This document shows, piece after piece, positions 28,071-36,730 of a DNA stretch of 57,410 nucleotides. Made by a program: the position numbers and the translations under genes. Within the stretch, counting starts at the first letter, position 1. Every line of letters starts with the position of its first letter. The stretch comes from Pyrinomonadaceae bacterium (GTDB taxonomy: Bacteria > Acidobacteriota > Blastocatellia > Pyrinomonadales > Pyrinomonadaceae): contig JAVEEA010000094.1 of assembly GCA_030840675.1 (NCBI GenBank), positions 1 through 57,410 on the forward strand. Direction: 5' to 3'. Below the pieces are notes generated by a model, which had not been told where the DNA came from, made no database searches, and saw only the letters and a list, made by a program, of their open reading frames with translations.

Positions 28071-31000
28071 CCAGGCCCAGAACTCAGAGCAGACTGAAAT
28101 AGTTTCGGAAGAGCCGGTCTCAAAAACAGCGCTGGGAAGAATCCTCGTAGTTGATGATGAACCGCAGCTGCGGGCTATTCTGCAGGAGTCACTTCAGCGG
28201 TATGGCTTCGAAGCAACCAGTTGCGGTTCCGGCAGTGAAGCGCTCGCCAAGCTACGAGAGCGGGATTTCGATCTACTGTTAACGGACCTCATGATGCCCG
28301 AAATGGACGGGGTGACCTTACTTAAGGCCGCGCTGGAAGTCGATCCGCATCTGACCGCAATCATCCTCACCGGTCAGGGCACAATTCAAACCGCGGTCGA
28401 CGCCATGCAGGTTGGGGCGTTTGACTACGTGCTCAAGCCTTTCCGGCTGCAAAACCTCCTGCCGGTCTTGACGCGCGCCCTGAACGCGCGGCAGTTGCGA
28501 CTCGAGAATCTGCAACTGCAGGAGACGGTGGCGATCCATGAGCTGGTCCAGACCATCGCTTTCACGCTCGATCCTCACACGGTGATGAGCAAGTTGACCG
28601 AGGCCGCCTTGCACCAAACCGAAGCGGACGAAGTCTCGGTGCTGCTGCCGACCAGCGACGGGCGGGAGTTTTACGTAGCCGCCGCGCGGGGTGGCCGGCA
28701 GGAACGGCTGTTAGGCGAACGCATACCATTTGATCGCAGCATAGCCAGTTGGGTGGCCCGGGAACGGACTCCCGTGATTCTCAACGGCGAAGTCAAAGAC
28801 GATCGCTTTGTGGCTCTCTGGCCGCGTCCCGCTATTCGCTCGTCGGTTTCAGTGCCGATGGTAGTAGCCAATAAGCTGGTCGGCGTGCTCAACCTGAATA
28901 TGCTGCAGCGCCAGCGACCCTTCGCGCTGGGCCAGATGAAGGCCCTGACCATTTTAGCCGGCACGGCTGCCGCCGCTCTCGAGAGCGCCTCGCTCTACAC
29001 GCAACTACGACAAGCTGAAGAAAAGTATCGCTCCATTTTTGAGAATGCTATCGAAGGAGTTTTTCAATCCACGCCCGACGGCAAGTTTATTACCGTCAAT
29101 CCCGCTACCGCCCAGATTCTCGGTTACGAATCGCCCGCGGAAGTGATCGAAACGATCACGGACATCGGCCAGCAACTTTACGTTGACCCCGTGGCCCGCA
29201 CGAAGTCTGACGAGTTACAGGAGGAGCGCGGGGTGTTGCATGGCTTCGAGTTTGAAGCGTACCGGAAAGATGGCGAAAAGATTTGGTTGTCAGTCAATCG
29301 CCGTAGCTTCCGCGACGACGCCGGCACTGAGCTCTATCGTGAAGGAAGCATCGAAGACATTACGGAACGCAAGCGCGCTGACGCGGTGCAGGAGCGACTC
29401 AATGATGAAATCCGGCAACAAAAGGAGCGCCTCAACACTATCGTCGGGACAGTGCCGGGAGTCGTCTTTGAGGCGCGGGGTAATCCTAACGGGCCGGATC
29501 ATCATTCTGAATTCGTCAGTGAATACGTCACGCAGATGCTTGGGTATTCCATCGCGGAATGGTTGGAGACTCCCGGCTTCTGGTTAACCATCGTGCATCC
29601 GGATGATCGCGAGCGAGTGGTGCGGGAAGCGGCTGGACATTTCCTGGCCTGTCGCAAGGGAGACCTGGAGTTTCGCTGGATCCGCAAGGACAAACGGTTC
29701 CTTTGGGTGAGAGCACACACCATGACCATCTGCGACTCTGAGGGGAAGCCGGTTGGTATGCGTGGAGTCGTGACCGACATCACTAAACGAGTGGAGGCCC
29801 AGCAGGCCCTGAGTGAGACGGTGCGCAGCAAGGAAGAAGCGCTCGCACTGCTCGACACGCTAGTGTCCTCCGCGCCGATAGGCATCGCCTTCCACAATCT
29901 GGACTTCACCTACCGGCGCATCAATCCCTCCCTGGCCGCGATCAACGGCTTACCCGCGGAAGCGCACCTGGGAAAGACTTTGCGGGAAATGTTGCCCGAG
30001 ATGGCAGACACGCTCGAGCCGCTCCTGCAACGCGTGATCGATACCGGCGAACCAATCCTCGACCTCGAGCTAACCGGAGGGCCGCGGGCCGATGCTCCGC
30101 AGGAAAACTATTGGCTCGCCAGTTTTTATCCGATTCGCCTGCACGAAGGCGAGTTACTCGGCGTCGGCGTTTTGGTTTCCGACATTACTCATCGCAAGCA
30201 AGGGGACAAGGCGTTGCGCGAAAGTGAGGAACGCTATCGCGAGCTGGTGGAAAATGCGCACGACATCATTTACGAGCACGACCTCCAGGGCAATTACACC
30301 TCGACCAACAAAGCCGGCGAGGAGATCACCGGTTACTCACGTCTGGATACTCTCAAGCTTAACTTCACGCAGACGGTGTCACCGGAGTATGTGGATAAAG
30401 GCCGCGAGATGTTGCGGCGCAAGCTCGCGGGCGAAGAGATTACGGCCTATGAACTGGAGATCATTACCAAGGCCGGCAAGCGAATCCCGGTGGAAGTGAA
30501 CTCGCGCCTGGTCTATCAGAACGGCGTGCCGGTGGGAGTACAGGGTATCGCGCGCGATGTCAGTGAACGCAAGCTTTTGGAAGAGCAACTGCGGCAGGCG
30601 CAGCGTCTCGAAGCAATTGGTCAATTGGCCGGCGGCGTGGCGCACGACTTTAACAATTTGCTGACGGTGATTGGGGGTTACTCGAGCATCCTGTTGAGTA
30701 AGCTGCCGTCGGAAAGCCCGCATCGCGCGAGCGTCGAGGAGATCAAGAAGGCGGGTGACCGGGCCGGGGCGCTTACCAGGCAATTGCTGGCTTTCAGCCG
30801 GAAACAAATCCTGCAGCCGAAAATCCTGAATCTCAACACCGTCGTTACCGATCTGGAGAAGATGGTACGACGGCTGATTGGTGAAGACATCGATGTCTTG
30901 AGCATCACCGCTCCGGCGTTGGGCCAGGTCAAAGCCGATCCGGGGCAGCTTGAGCAGGTCTTGCTGAACCTGATCGTAAACGCGCGCGACGCGATGCCGC

Positions 31001-31737
31001 ATGGCGGCAAGCTGACGATTGAAACTCGCAACGTGTTCTTGTCAGATGACTATGCCCAGCGACACGCGGCCCAGCCGGGGTCATACGTGATGCTCGCGGT
31101 AAGTGACACCGGAGAGGGAATGGATGCCGCTACCCAGCCACGCATCTTCGACCCTTTCTTCACCACTAAACCATCCGGTCAAGGTACCGGACTCGGACTC
31201 GCGACCGTCTACGGCATCGTCAAGCAAAGCGGGGGGAATATTTGGGTCTATAGCGAAGTGGGTCGCGGCAGCACTTTTAAGATTTATCTGCCGCGCGTGG
31301 ACCAGGCCCCGGAAAGCGAAACCGACCAGGCTTTGAAGCAACCGCCACATGGCACCGAGCTGGTGCTGCTGGTTGAGGACGAAGACCAGGTGCGCACGAT
31401 CCTGCAACACATCCTCGAAGAGCAGGGTTACCGCGTGCTCGCGGCTGCGAATGGAGCGGAGGCCCTTTTGTTGGCCCAGGACCGGTCGCTTGATATCCGC
31501 CTAATGATCACGGACGTAGTGATGCCGCAGATGGGCGGGCGCGAGCTGGCGGAAAGCGTGACCGCGCTTCGTCCCAATCTGCCGGTACTCTTCATGTCCG
31601 GTTATACCGACGATGCCATCGTGCGCCACGGTCTGCTGGACGAGAAAATTAACTTCATCCAAAAACCATTCGATTCCACCACGGTAGCGCTCAAGGTACG
31701 CGGGCTGCTCGATGCGGAGGTGGCGCCGGTGATTTAA
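28063..31737 (+). CDS. Hybrid histidine kinase (REC-GAF-4 PAS-HisKA-HATPase-REC)
   Basis: The 1224-residue soluble protein starts at GTG overlapping the previous stop. Receiver 1 has D75 (LTDLMMPEMDG). A GAF domain lies at about 155-310 and four PAS domains at about 315-445, 450-575, 580-715 and 718-845. The HisKA has H861 (GGVAHDFNNLLT) and is followed by an HATPase. The C-terminal receiver 2 has D1151 (ITDVVMPQMGG). It has receiver domains at both ends, so it can accept phosphate from the membrane kinase just upstream and pass it on. PAS 4 is nearly the same as modules in the kinases at 7385 and 18736. Confidence 0.92.
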   Translation: MSNQAQNSEQTEIVSEEPVSKTALGRILVVDDEPQLRAILQESLQRYGFEATSCGSGSEALAKLRERDFDLLLTDLMMPEMDGVTLLKAALEVDPHLTAIILTGQGTIQTAVDAMQVGAFDYVLKPFRLQNLLPVLTRALNARQLRLENLQLQETVAIHELVQTIAFTLDPHTVMSKLTEAALHQTEADEVSVLLPTSDGREFYVAAARGGRQERLLGERIPFDRSIASWVARERTPVILNGEVKDDRFVALWPRPAIRSSVSVPMVVANKLVGVLNLNMLQRQRPFALGQMKALTILAGTAAAALESASLYTQLRQAEEKYRSIFENAIEGVFQSTPDGKFITVNPATAQILGYESPAEVIETITDIGQQLYVDPVARTKSDELQEERGVLHGFEFEAYRKDGEKIWLSVNRRSFRDDAGTELYREGSIEDITERKRADAVQERLNDEIRQQKERLNTIVGTVPGVVFEARGNPNGPDHHSEFVSEYVTQMLGYSIAEWLETPGFWLTIVHPDDRERVVREAAGHFLACRKGDLEFRWIRKDKRFLWVRAHTMTICDSEGKPVGMRGVVTDITKRVEAQQALSETVRSKEEALALLDTLVSSAPIGIAFHNLDFTYRRINPSLAAINGLPAEAHLGKTLREMLPEMADTLEPLLQRVIDTGEPILDLELTGGPRADAPQENYWLASFYPIRLHEGELLGVGVLVSDITHRKQGDKALRESEERYRELVENAHDIIYEHDLQGNYTSTNKAGEEITGYSRLDTLKLNFTQTVSPEYVDKGREMLRRKLAGEEITAYELEIITKAGKRIPVEVNSRLVYQNGVPVGVQGIARDVSERKLLEEQLRQAQRLEAIGQLAGGVAHDFNNLLTVIGGYSSILLSKLPSESPHRASVEEIKKAGDRAGALTRQLLAFSRKQILQPKILNLNTVVTDLEKMVRRLIGEDIDVLSITAPALGQVKADPGQLEQVLLNLIVNARDAMPHGGKLTIETRNVFLSDDYAQRHAAQPGSYVMLAVSDTGEGMDAATQPRIFDPFFTTKPSGQGTGLGLATVYGIVKQSGGNIWVYSEVGRGSTFKIYLPRVDQAPESETDQALKQPPHGTELVLLVEDEDQVRTILQHILEEQGYRVLAAANGAEALLLAQDRSLDIRLMITDVVMPQMGGRELAESVTALRPNLPVLFMSGYTDDAIVRHGLLDEKINFIQKPFDSTTVALKVRGLLDAEVAPVI

Positions 31738-32047
31738 GCGGCAGCAAGATCAGGCAGCAGGACACCGCGACTCGCTCGCCATCCTTCGCGATCTCCAACC
31801 AACCGCGGCGCGTCATTTCTCCCGGCTGGCACGACGAATGCCATGACAGAAGAGTGCGGCTCAAAACCGCTCCCGGTTGAGTGATTGGGGTTTTACGCCG
31901 GGTTAACTTAAACCCTTCGTCCCTTTTCGTCCCACATCCATTCGTCAACCCGAGCTCGGTCGACTGTGAAGTTAACTGATTATCTCAAGACGCGCGGTAT
32001 TTGATCTTCGTCCTGGTGTGCTTTTCCTGACCAGTTAAAGGACAAAA
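31738..32047. other. Intergenic region with candidate sigma54 promoter
   Basis: There are 310 bases between the double-receiver kinase and the next kinase unit. The only clear content is the TGGCAC-N5-ATGC motif at 31827. Confidence 0.55.
31827..31842 (+). promoter_or_regulatory. Candidate sigma54 (-24/-12) promoter
   Basis: TGGCACGACGAATGCC has the correct GG/GC spacing and A in place of the first T of the -12 element. TGGCA and TGCCA also form an imperfect dyad, so an operator is an alternative. It lies about 205 bases before the ATG of the kinase at 32048. Confidence 0.45.
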
Positions 32048-33640
32048 ATGATCGCCGAAAAATCTAAGCAGGAATCACGACACGACCGGGCGCTGGATTA
32101 CTTTCAGAACATCGTCGAGACGGTACGCGAGCCGCTCGTTATCCTCGATTCCGACCTGCGCGTTACCGGTGCGAGCCGCTCCTTTTACAACACATTCAGC
32201 GTAACGAAAGAGGAGACGGAAGGCCGCCTGATCTATGAACTGGGCGATCGGCAGTGGGACATCCCCGCGCTAAGAACTCTCCTCGAGGAGATCCTTCCCG
32301 AGCACACCGAGTTTAATGGTTTCGAAGTCGATCATTTGTTCCCACGGGTTGGCCGGCGAGTGATCTTGCTCAACGCCCGTCAGATCGTCACGGAAAAGCG
32401 CAGCGCCACGATGATCTTGTTGGCAATTGAAGACATCACTGACCGGAAGCGTCAGGAGCAGTTCCTGCGCGAGAGCGAGGAGCGGCTACAAACCATAATC
32501 GAAAATCTTCACGAAGGCCTGGTCATTTCCGATCTGCACGGCCAAGTGCCTCACTTCAACCACGCCGGCCTGGCTATGCATGGGTTCTCGAGTAAGGAGG
32601 AGGGCCTGCTCAAGATATCCCAGTTTCACGAGTTCCTCGAGCTGTCCACACTCGATGGCTCGGTGTTAGCGGTTGAAGCGTGGCCTCTGGCACGCGTAAT
32701 CGCGGGTGAAGTATTGACGGACTACGAAGTTTGCCTGCGGCGCATCGACACGGACTGGCAGGCCACCTTCAGATATAACGGCGCCATCGTTAAGGCGCCG
32801 AACGGCCAGCCGCTGGCTTTTCTCACCATCACCGACATTACGAAGCGCAAGAGAATCGAGGCGAAGTTAAAGAGCTACTCCGCCAAATTGGAGCGCAGCA
32901 ACAGCGAGTTGCAGGACTTCGCGCAGATCGCTTCGCACGACCTGCAGGAGCCGCTAAGAAAGATCCTGGCGTTCGGTGAGCGGCTTAAAGCCAAAGCGGG
33001 TGAAGCTCTCGATGCTGAGTGTCAAGACTACCTCCAACGAATGTTCAACGCCGCCGGCCGGATGCAGACCCTGATCAATGACCTGCTGACATTCTCCCAG
33101 GTTGAGACTCAAGCGCAAGTTTTCGACGCGGTAAACCTGGGTGTGATCGCCAGGGAAGTCAGCAACGATCTGGAAGCTCTGATCGAACAGAGCGGAGGGC
33201 GGGTCGAGATTGGAGAACTGCCTACCCTCGCTGCTGATCCCGTGCAGATGCGGCAACTACTACAGAACCTGATCGGTAACGCACTTAAGTATTGCCGTGC
33301 CGGCGTGCCACCTGAAGTCCGGATCTCCAGTGAAGAACTGACGGAGCCGCGCCACGCGTCTATTAACAACAACGGCGCTTTGGTTGGGAAACTCATACAA
33401 GTCTCGGTAGCGGATAACGGCATCGGGTTTGACGAGAAGTATCTCGACCGGATCTTCAACATGTTCCAGCGCCTCCACAAGAAAGGTGAATACGAGGGCA
33501 CCGGAGTGGGTCTCGCCATCTGCCGAAAGATAGTGGATCGCCACAGCGGGACCATCACCGCGCGCAGTAGTCCCGGCCAGGGCACGACCTTCGTCGTGAC
33601 CATGCCCGTTACGCAACCGAAGGAAGTGGAGCTGGTATGA
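32048..33640 (+). CDS. PAS sensor histidine kinase, phytochrome-kinase type
   Basis: The 530-residue soluble kinase has two PAS domains (about 18-135 and 145-275), a short coiled coil (275-290), a HisKA of the bacteriophytochrome class with H297 in ASHDLQEPLRK, and an HATPase (LIGNALKY, NMFQRLHKKGEYEGTGVGLAICRK). A ribosome binding site (AAAGGA) lies 6 bases upstream. No chromophore domain is visible. Its catalytic half is closely similar to that of the next gene, so the two are tandem paralogues. Such kinases usually pass phosphate to a small Rcp1-like receiver, which is present at 36260. Confidence 0.9.
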   Translation: MIAEKSKQESRHDRALDYFQNIVETVREPLVILDSDLRVTGASRSFYNTFSVTKEETEGRLIYELGDRQWDIPALRTLLEEILPEHTEFNGFEVDHLFPRVGRRVILLNARQIVTEKRSATMILLAIEDITDRKRQEQFLRESEERLQTIIENLHEGLVISDLHGQVPHFNHAGLAMHGFSSKEEGLLKISQFHEFLELSTLDGSVLAVEAWPLARVIAGEVLTDYEVCLRRIDTDWQATFRYNGAIVKAPNGQPLAFLTITDITKRKRIEAKLKSYSAKLERSNSELQDFAQIASHDLQEPLRKILAFGERLKAKAGEALDAECQDYLQRMFNAAGRMQTLINDLLTFSQVETQAQVFDAVNLGVIAREVSNDLEALIEQSGGRVEIGELPTLAADPVQMRQLLQNLIGNALKYCRAGVPPEVRISSEELTEPRHASINNNGALVGKLIQVSVADNGIGFDEKYLDRIFNMFQRLHKKGEYEGTGVGLAICRKIVDRHSGTITARSSPGQGTTFVVTMPVTQPKEVELV

Positions 33641-33728
33641 GTACCGGACGCAACCGATCGAAATTCTGCTTGCCTGGTTCTAAAAAAAACTGCCCGGCGC
33701 CTTGGGATGCCCCGCGAAAAATAGTCCT

Positions 33729-36263
33729 ATGAAAAACAACGGCACAAACAGCGATCACACAATTGTTCTCCCGGGCGATCCCGTCGGGGTGGAAACCGTC
33801 ACCAAGGTCAGGCGCGAAGAAGCTCTGGTAAAAGCAGGGGCGCTGCAGGATGCGATATTCAACAGCGCCAATTTTTCGAGCATCGCCACTGACGCGAAGG
33901 GTGTGATTCAGATCTTCAACATTGGCGCCGAGCGCATGTTGGGCTACACGGCCACCGAGGTAGTGAACAAGATCACGCCGGCCGATATTTCTGATCCGCA
34001 GGAGATGATCCCGCGCGCCAAGGCACTCAGCGTCGAACTGGGGACCCGGATTACGCCGGGCTTCGAGGCGTTGGTGTTCAAGGCGTCGCGCGGCATCGAA
34101 GACATCTATGAGTTGACCTACATCCGTAAGGACGGCAGCCGTTTTCCGGCGGTGGTTTCCGTCACGGCGCTGCGTGACGAGCAGGACACCATCATCGGCT
34201 ACCTGCTGATCGGCACCGACAACACCGCCCGCAAGCAAGCCGAAGAAGCGCTGTTAAAAGCCGGCGCGTTGCAGAGCGCGATTTTCAACAGCGCCAATTT
34301 CTCAAGCATCGCCACGGACGCGAAAGGTGTGATCCAGATCTTCAATGTCGGCGCCGAGCGCATGTTGGGCTACACCGCCGACGACGTAGTGAACCAGATC
34401 ACGCCGGCCGACATTTCTGATCCGCAGGAAGTGATCGCGCGCGCCAAGGCGCTCAGCGTCGAACTGGGAACCCCCATCACTCCCGGCTTTGAAGCGCTGG
34501 TGTTCAAGGCCTCGCGCGGCATCGAGGACATCTACGAACTGACCTACATCCGCAAGGACGGCAGTCGCTTCCCGGCGGTGGTGTCAGTCACGGCTCTGCG
34601 CGACGCCGACGACGCCATCATCGGCTACCTGCTGATCGGCACCGACAACACCGCCCGCAAGCACGCCGAGGAGGCGCTACTAAAAGCCGGAGCATTACAG
34701 AATGCGATTTTCAACAGCGCCAACTTTTCGAGCATCGCTACGGACGCGAAAGGTGTAATCCAGATCTTCAACGTCGGCGCGGAACGCATGTTGGGTTACC
34801 GGGCCGCCGACGTGATGAACAAGATCACGCCCGCCGACATTTCCGATCCCCAGGAAGTGATCGCGCGCGCGAAAGCACTCAGCGTCGAACTAGAAACCCC
34901 GATCGCGCCGGGCTTCGAGGCGTTAGTGTTCAAGGCCTCGCGCGGCATCGAGGACATCTACGAACTGACTTATATCCGCAAGGATGGCAGCCGCTTTCCC
35001 GCAGTGGTATCGGTCACGGCCCTGCGCGACGCTCAGGGTGGGATCATCGGCTATCTGTTAATCGGCACGGACAACACCGCGCGCAAGCAGATCGAGGCCG
35101 AACAACTGCAACTCGGTCAGCGCCTGCGCGATCATCAGTTCTACACGCGCTCGTTGTTCGAAGCCAACATCGACGCGTTGATGACTACCGATCCGGCCGG
35201 CATCATCACCGACATCAATAAACCAATGGAGGCGCTCACCGGTTGTACGCGAGATGAGTTGATCGGCGCGCCCTTCAAAAACTACTTCACCGATCCGGAC
35301 CGGGCCGAGGCGGGCATCAAGCTGGTGCTGAGTAAAAAGAAGGTCACCAACTACGAACTGACCGCGCGCGACCGGGACGCGAAGGAAACCGAGGTTTCTT
35401 ACAACGCCACCACCTTCTACGATCGAGACCGGCGACTGCAGGGCGTGTTTGCCGCTGCCCGTGACATTACCGATCGTAAACGCGTCGATGAGAAGTTAAA
35501 GCTCTACTCCGACAAGTTAGAACGCAGCAACCGCGAGTTACAGGATTTTGCGCAAGTTGCTTCACACGATCTGCAGGAACCGCTGCGCAAGATTCTTTCC
35601 TTCGGCGATCGGCTCAAAACAAACGCCGGTGAAGCACTCGACGAGACCTCTCACGATTACCTGGAGCGCATGTGCAACGCCGCGGCCCGCATGCAGACGC
35701 TGATCAACGACCTGATGGCTTTTTCCCGAGTTGAGATCAAGGGACAAGCTTTCGTCCCGACTGATCTCGGTGTGATCGCCAGAGAGGTTAGCGCTGATTT
35801 GGAAGCACGAATCGAGCAGGCCGGCGGTCGGGTGGAGATTGGAGAACTTCCGATCATCGATGCCGACCCGATGCAGATGCGACAGTTGCTGCAGAATCTG
35901 ATCGGCAATTCACTTAAGTATTTCCGTGCCGGAGTACCGCCGATAGTCCGGCTCTATAGTGAAAAGCCCTTGCTGCGCCACGAGTCGCTGGGCGAGGGCG
36001 GTCCGCCCCGCCAGTTTTGTGAAATCGTCGTCACCGATAACGGTATCGGATTTGACGAGAAGTATCTCGATCGCATCTTCACCGTGTTCCAGCGTCTCCA
36101 TAAGAAAGGTGAATACGAAGGGACCGGAGTAGGACTCGCCATCTGCCGCAAGATAGTAGACCGGCACAACGGGACGATCACGGCACGCAGCAGCCCGGGA
36201 CAAGGATCGACGTTCGTAGTTACGCTGCCGATCATCCAGGCAGGGGAAGTGAAAGTGTTATGA
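33729..36263 (+). CDS. PAS sensor histidine kinase with triplicated PAS domain
   Basis: The 844-residue soluble kinase has three nearly identical PAS units of 142 residues each (residues about 35-460). Each contains AIFNSANFSSIATDAKG and LTYIRKDGSRFPAVVSVTAL. A fourth, unrelated PAS follows (about 470-590). The HisKA has H613 in ASHDLQEPLRK, and an HATPase ends the protein. TTG at 33702 is an alternative start. The stop overlaps the start of the Rcp1-like receiver (ATGA), its likely partner. Confidence 0.9.
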   Translation: MKNNGTNSDHTIVLPGDPVGVETVTKVRREEALVKAGALQDAIFNSANFSSIATDAKGVIQIFNIGAERMLGYTATEVVNKITPADISDPQEMIPRAKALSVELGTRITPGFEALVFKASRGIEDIYELTYIRKDGSRFPAVVSVTALRDEQDTIIGYLLIGTDNTARKQAEEALLKAGALQSAIFNSANFSSIATDAKGVIQIFNVGAERMLGYTADDVVNQITPADISDPQEVIARAKALSVELGTPITPGFEALVFKASRGIEDIYELTYIRKDGSRFPAVVSVTALRDADDAIIGYLLIGTDNTARKHAEEALLKAGALQNAIFNSANFSSIATDAKGVIQIFNVGAERMLGYRAADVMNKITPADISDPQEVIARAKALSVELETPIAPGFEALVFKASRGIEDIYELTYIRKDGSRFPAVVSVTALRDAQGGIIGYLLIGTDNTARKQIEAEQLQLGQRLRDHQFYTRSLFEANIDALMTTDPAGIITDINKPMEALTGCTRDELIGAPFKNYFTDPDRAEAGIKLVLSKKKVTNYELTARDRDAKETEVSYNATTFYDRDRRLQGVFAAARDITDRKRVDEKLKLYSDKLERSNRELQDFAQVASHDLQEPLRKILSFGDRLKTNAGEALDETSHDYLERMCNAAARMQTLINDLMAFSRVEIKGQAFVPTDLGVIAREVSADLEARIEQAGGRVEIGELPIIDADPMQMRQLLQNLIGNSLKYFRAGVPPIVRLYSEKPLLRHESLGEGGPPRQFCEIVVTDNGIGFDEKYLDRIFTVFQRLHKKGEYEGTGVGLAICRKIVDRHNGTITARSSPGQGSTFVVTLPIIQAGEVKVL
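33831..35108 (+). repeat. In-frame tandem triplication, 3 x 426 bp
   Basis: The units start at 33831, 34257 and 34683, exactly 426 bases (142 codons) apart, and encode consecutive PAS domains. Differences between units are mostly silent, with a few amino-acid changes such as FNIG/FNVG. The exact register, without indels, points to a recent duplication by unequal crossing over, or to homogenisation. Confidence 0.9.
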
Positions 36264-36730
36264 GAATAGGACGCAAACCGATCGTTATTCTGCTGGCTGA
36301 TGACGATGAGGAAGACCGCATGCTGGCTTGCGATGCGCTGGCGGAGAGCCGTCTGTCGAATAACATAACCTGCGTTACCGACGGCGAGGAATTGATGGAC
36401 TACCTGCACCACCGGGGTAAATTTGCACCGCCCGCCGTGGCGACGCGTCCGGGTTTGATTCTGCTCGACTTGAACATGCCGAAGAAGGACGGACGCGAAG
36501 CCTTGCGCGAGATAAAGTCCGACCCGAATCTGCGCCAGATCTCCGTGGTGGTGCTAACAACCTCGAAGGCCGAAGAGGACATATACAGCAGCTACGACTC
36601 AGGCGCGAGTTCGTTCATCAGCAAGCCCGTGACTTTCGAAGGCCTGGTCGAAGTGATGAAGAGTCTGGGCCGGTACTGGTTCGAGATCGTCGATCTCCCC
36701 CGCCAACAAGAAGCAGGAAAATGGCGATGA
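36260..36730 (+). CDS. Rcp1-like stand-alone response regulator
   Basis: The 156-residue receiver has the acidic cluster LADDDEED, D70 ([11 protein letters not shown]), the TTS of the fourth strand and the Lys of ISKPV. The long insertion [14 protein letters not shown] and the C-terminal extension are typical of Rcp1-type partners of phytochrome-class kinases. It overlaps the preceding kinase by 4 bases and the next gene by 10, so the genes are translationally linked. Confidence 0.92.
   Translation: MRIGRKPIVILLADDDEEDRMLACDALAESRLSNNITCVTDGEELMDYLHHRGKFAPPAVATRPGLILLDLNMPKKDGREALREIKSDPNLRQISVVVLTTSKAEEDIYSSYDSGASSFISKPVTFEGLVEVMKSLGRYWFEIVDLPRQQEAGKWR

Noticed and set aside
33831..35108. 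Possible CRISPR or transposon repeat
   Set aside because: The repeat is long, contiguous and in frame and encodes PAS domains, so it is a domain triplication.
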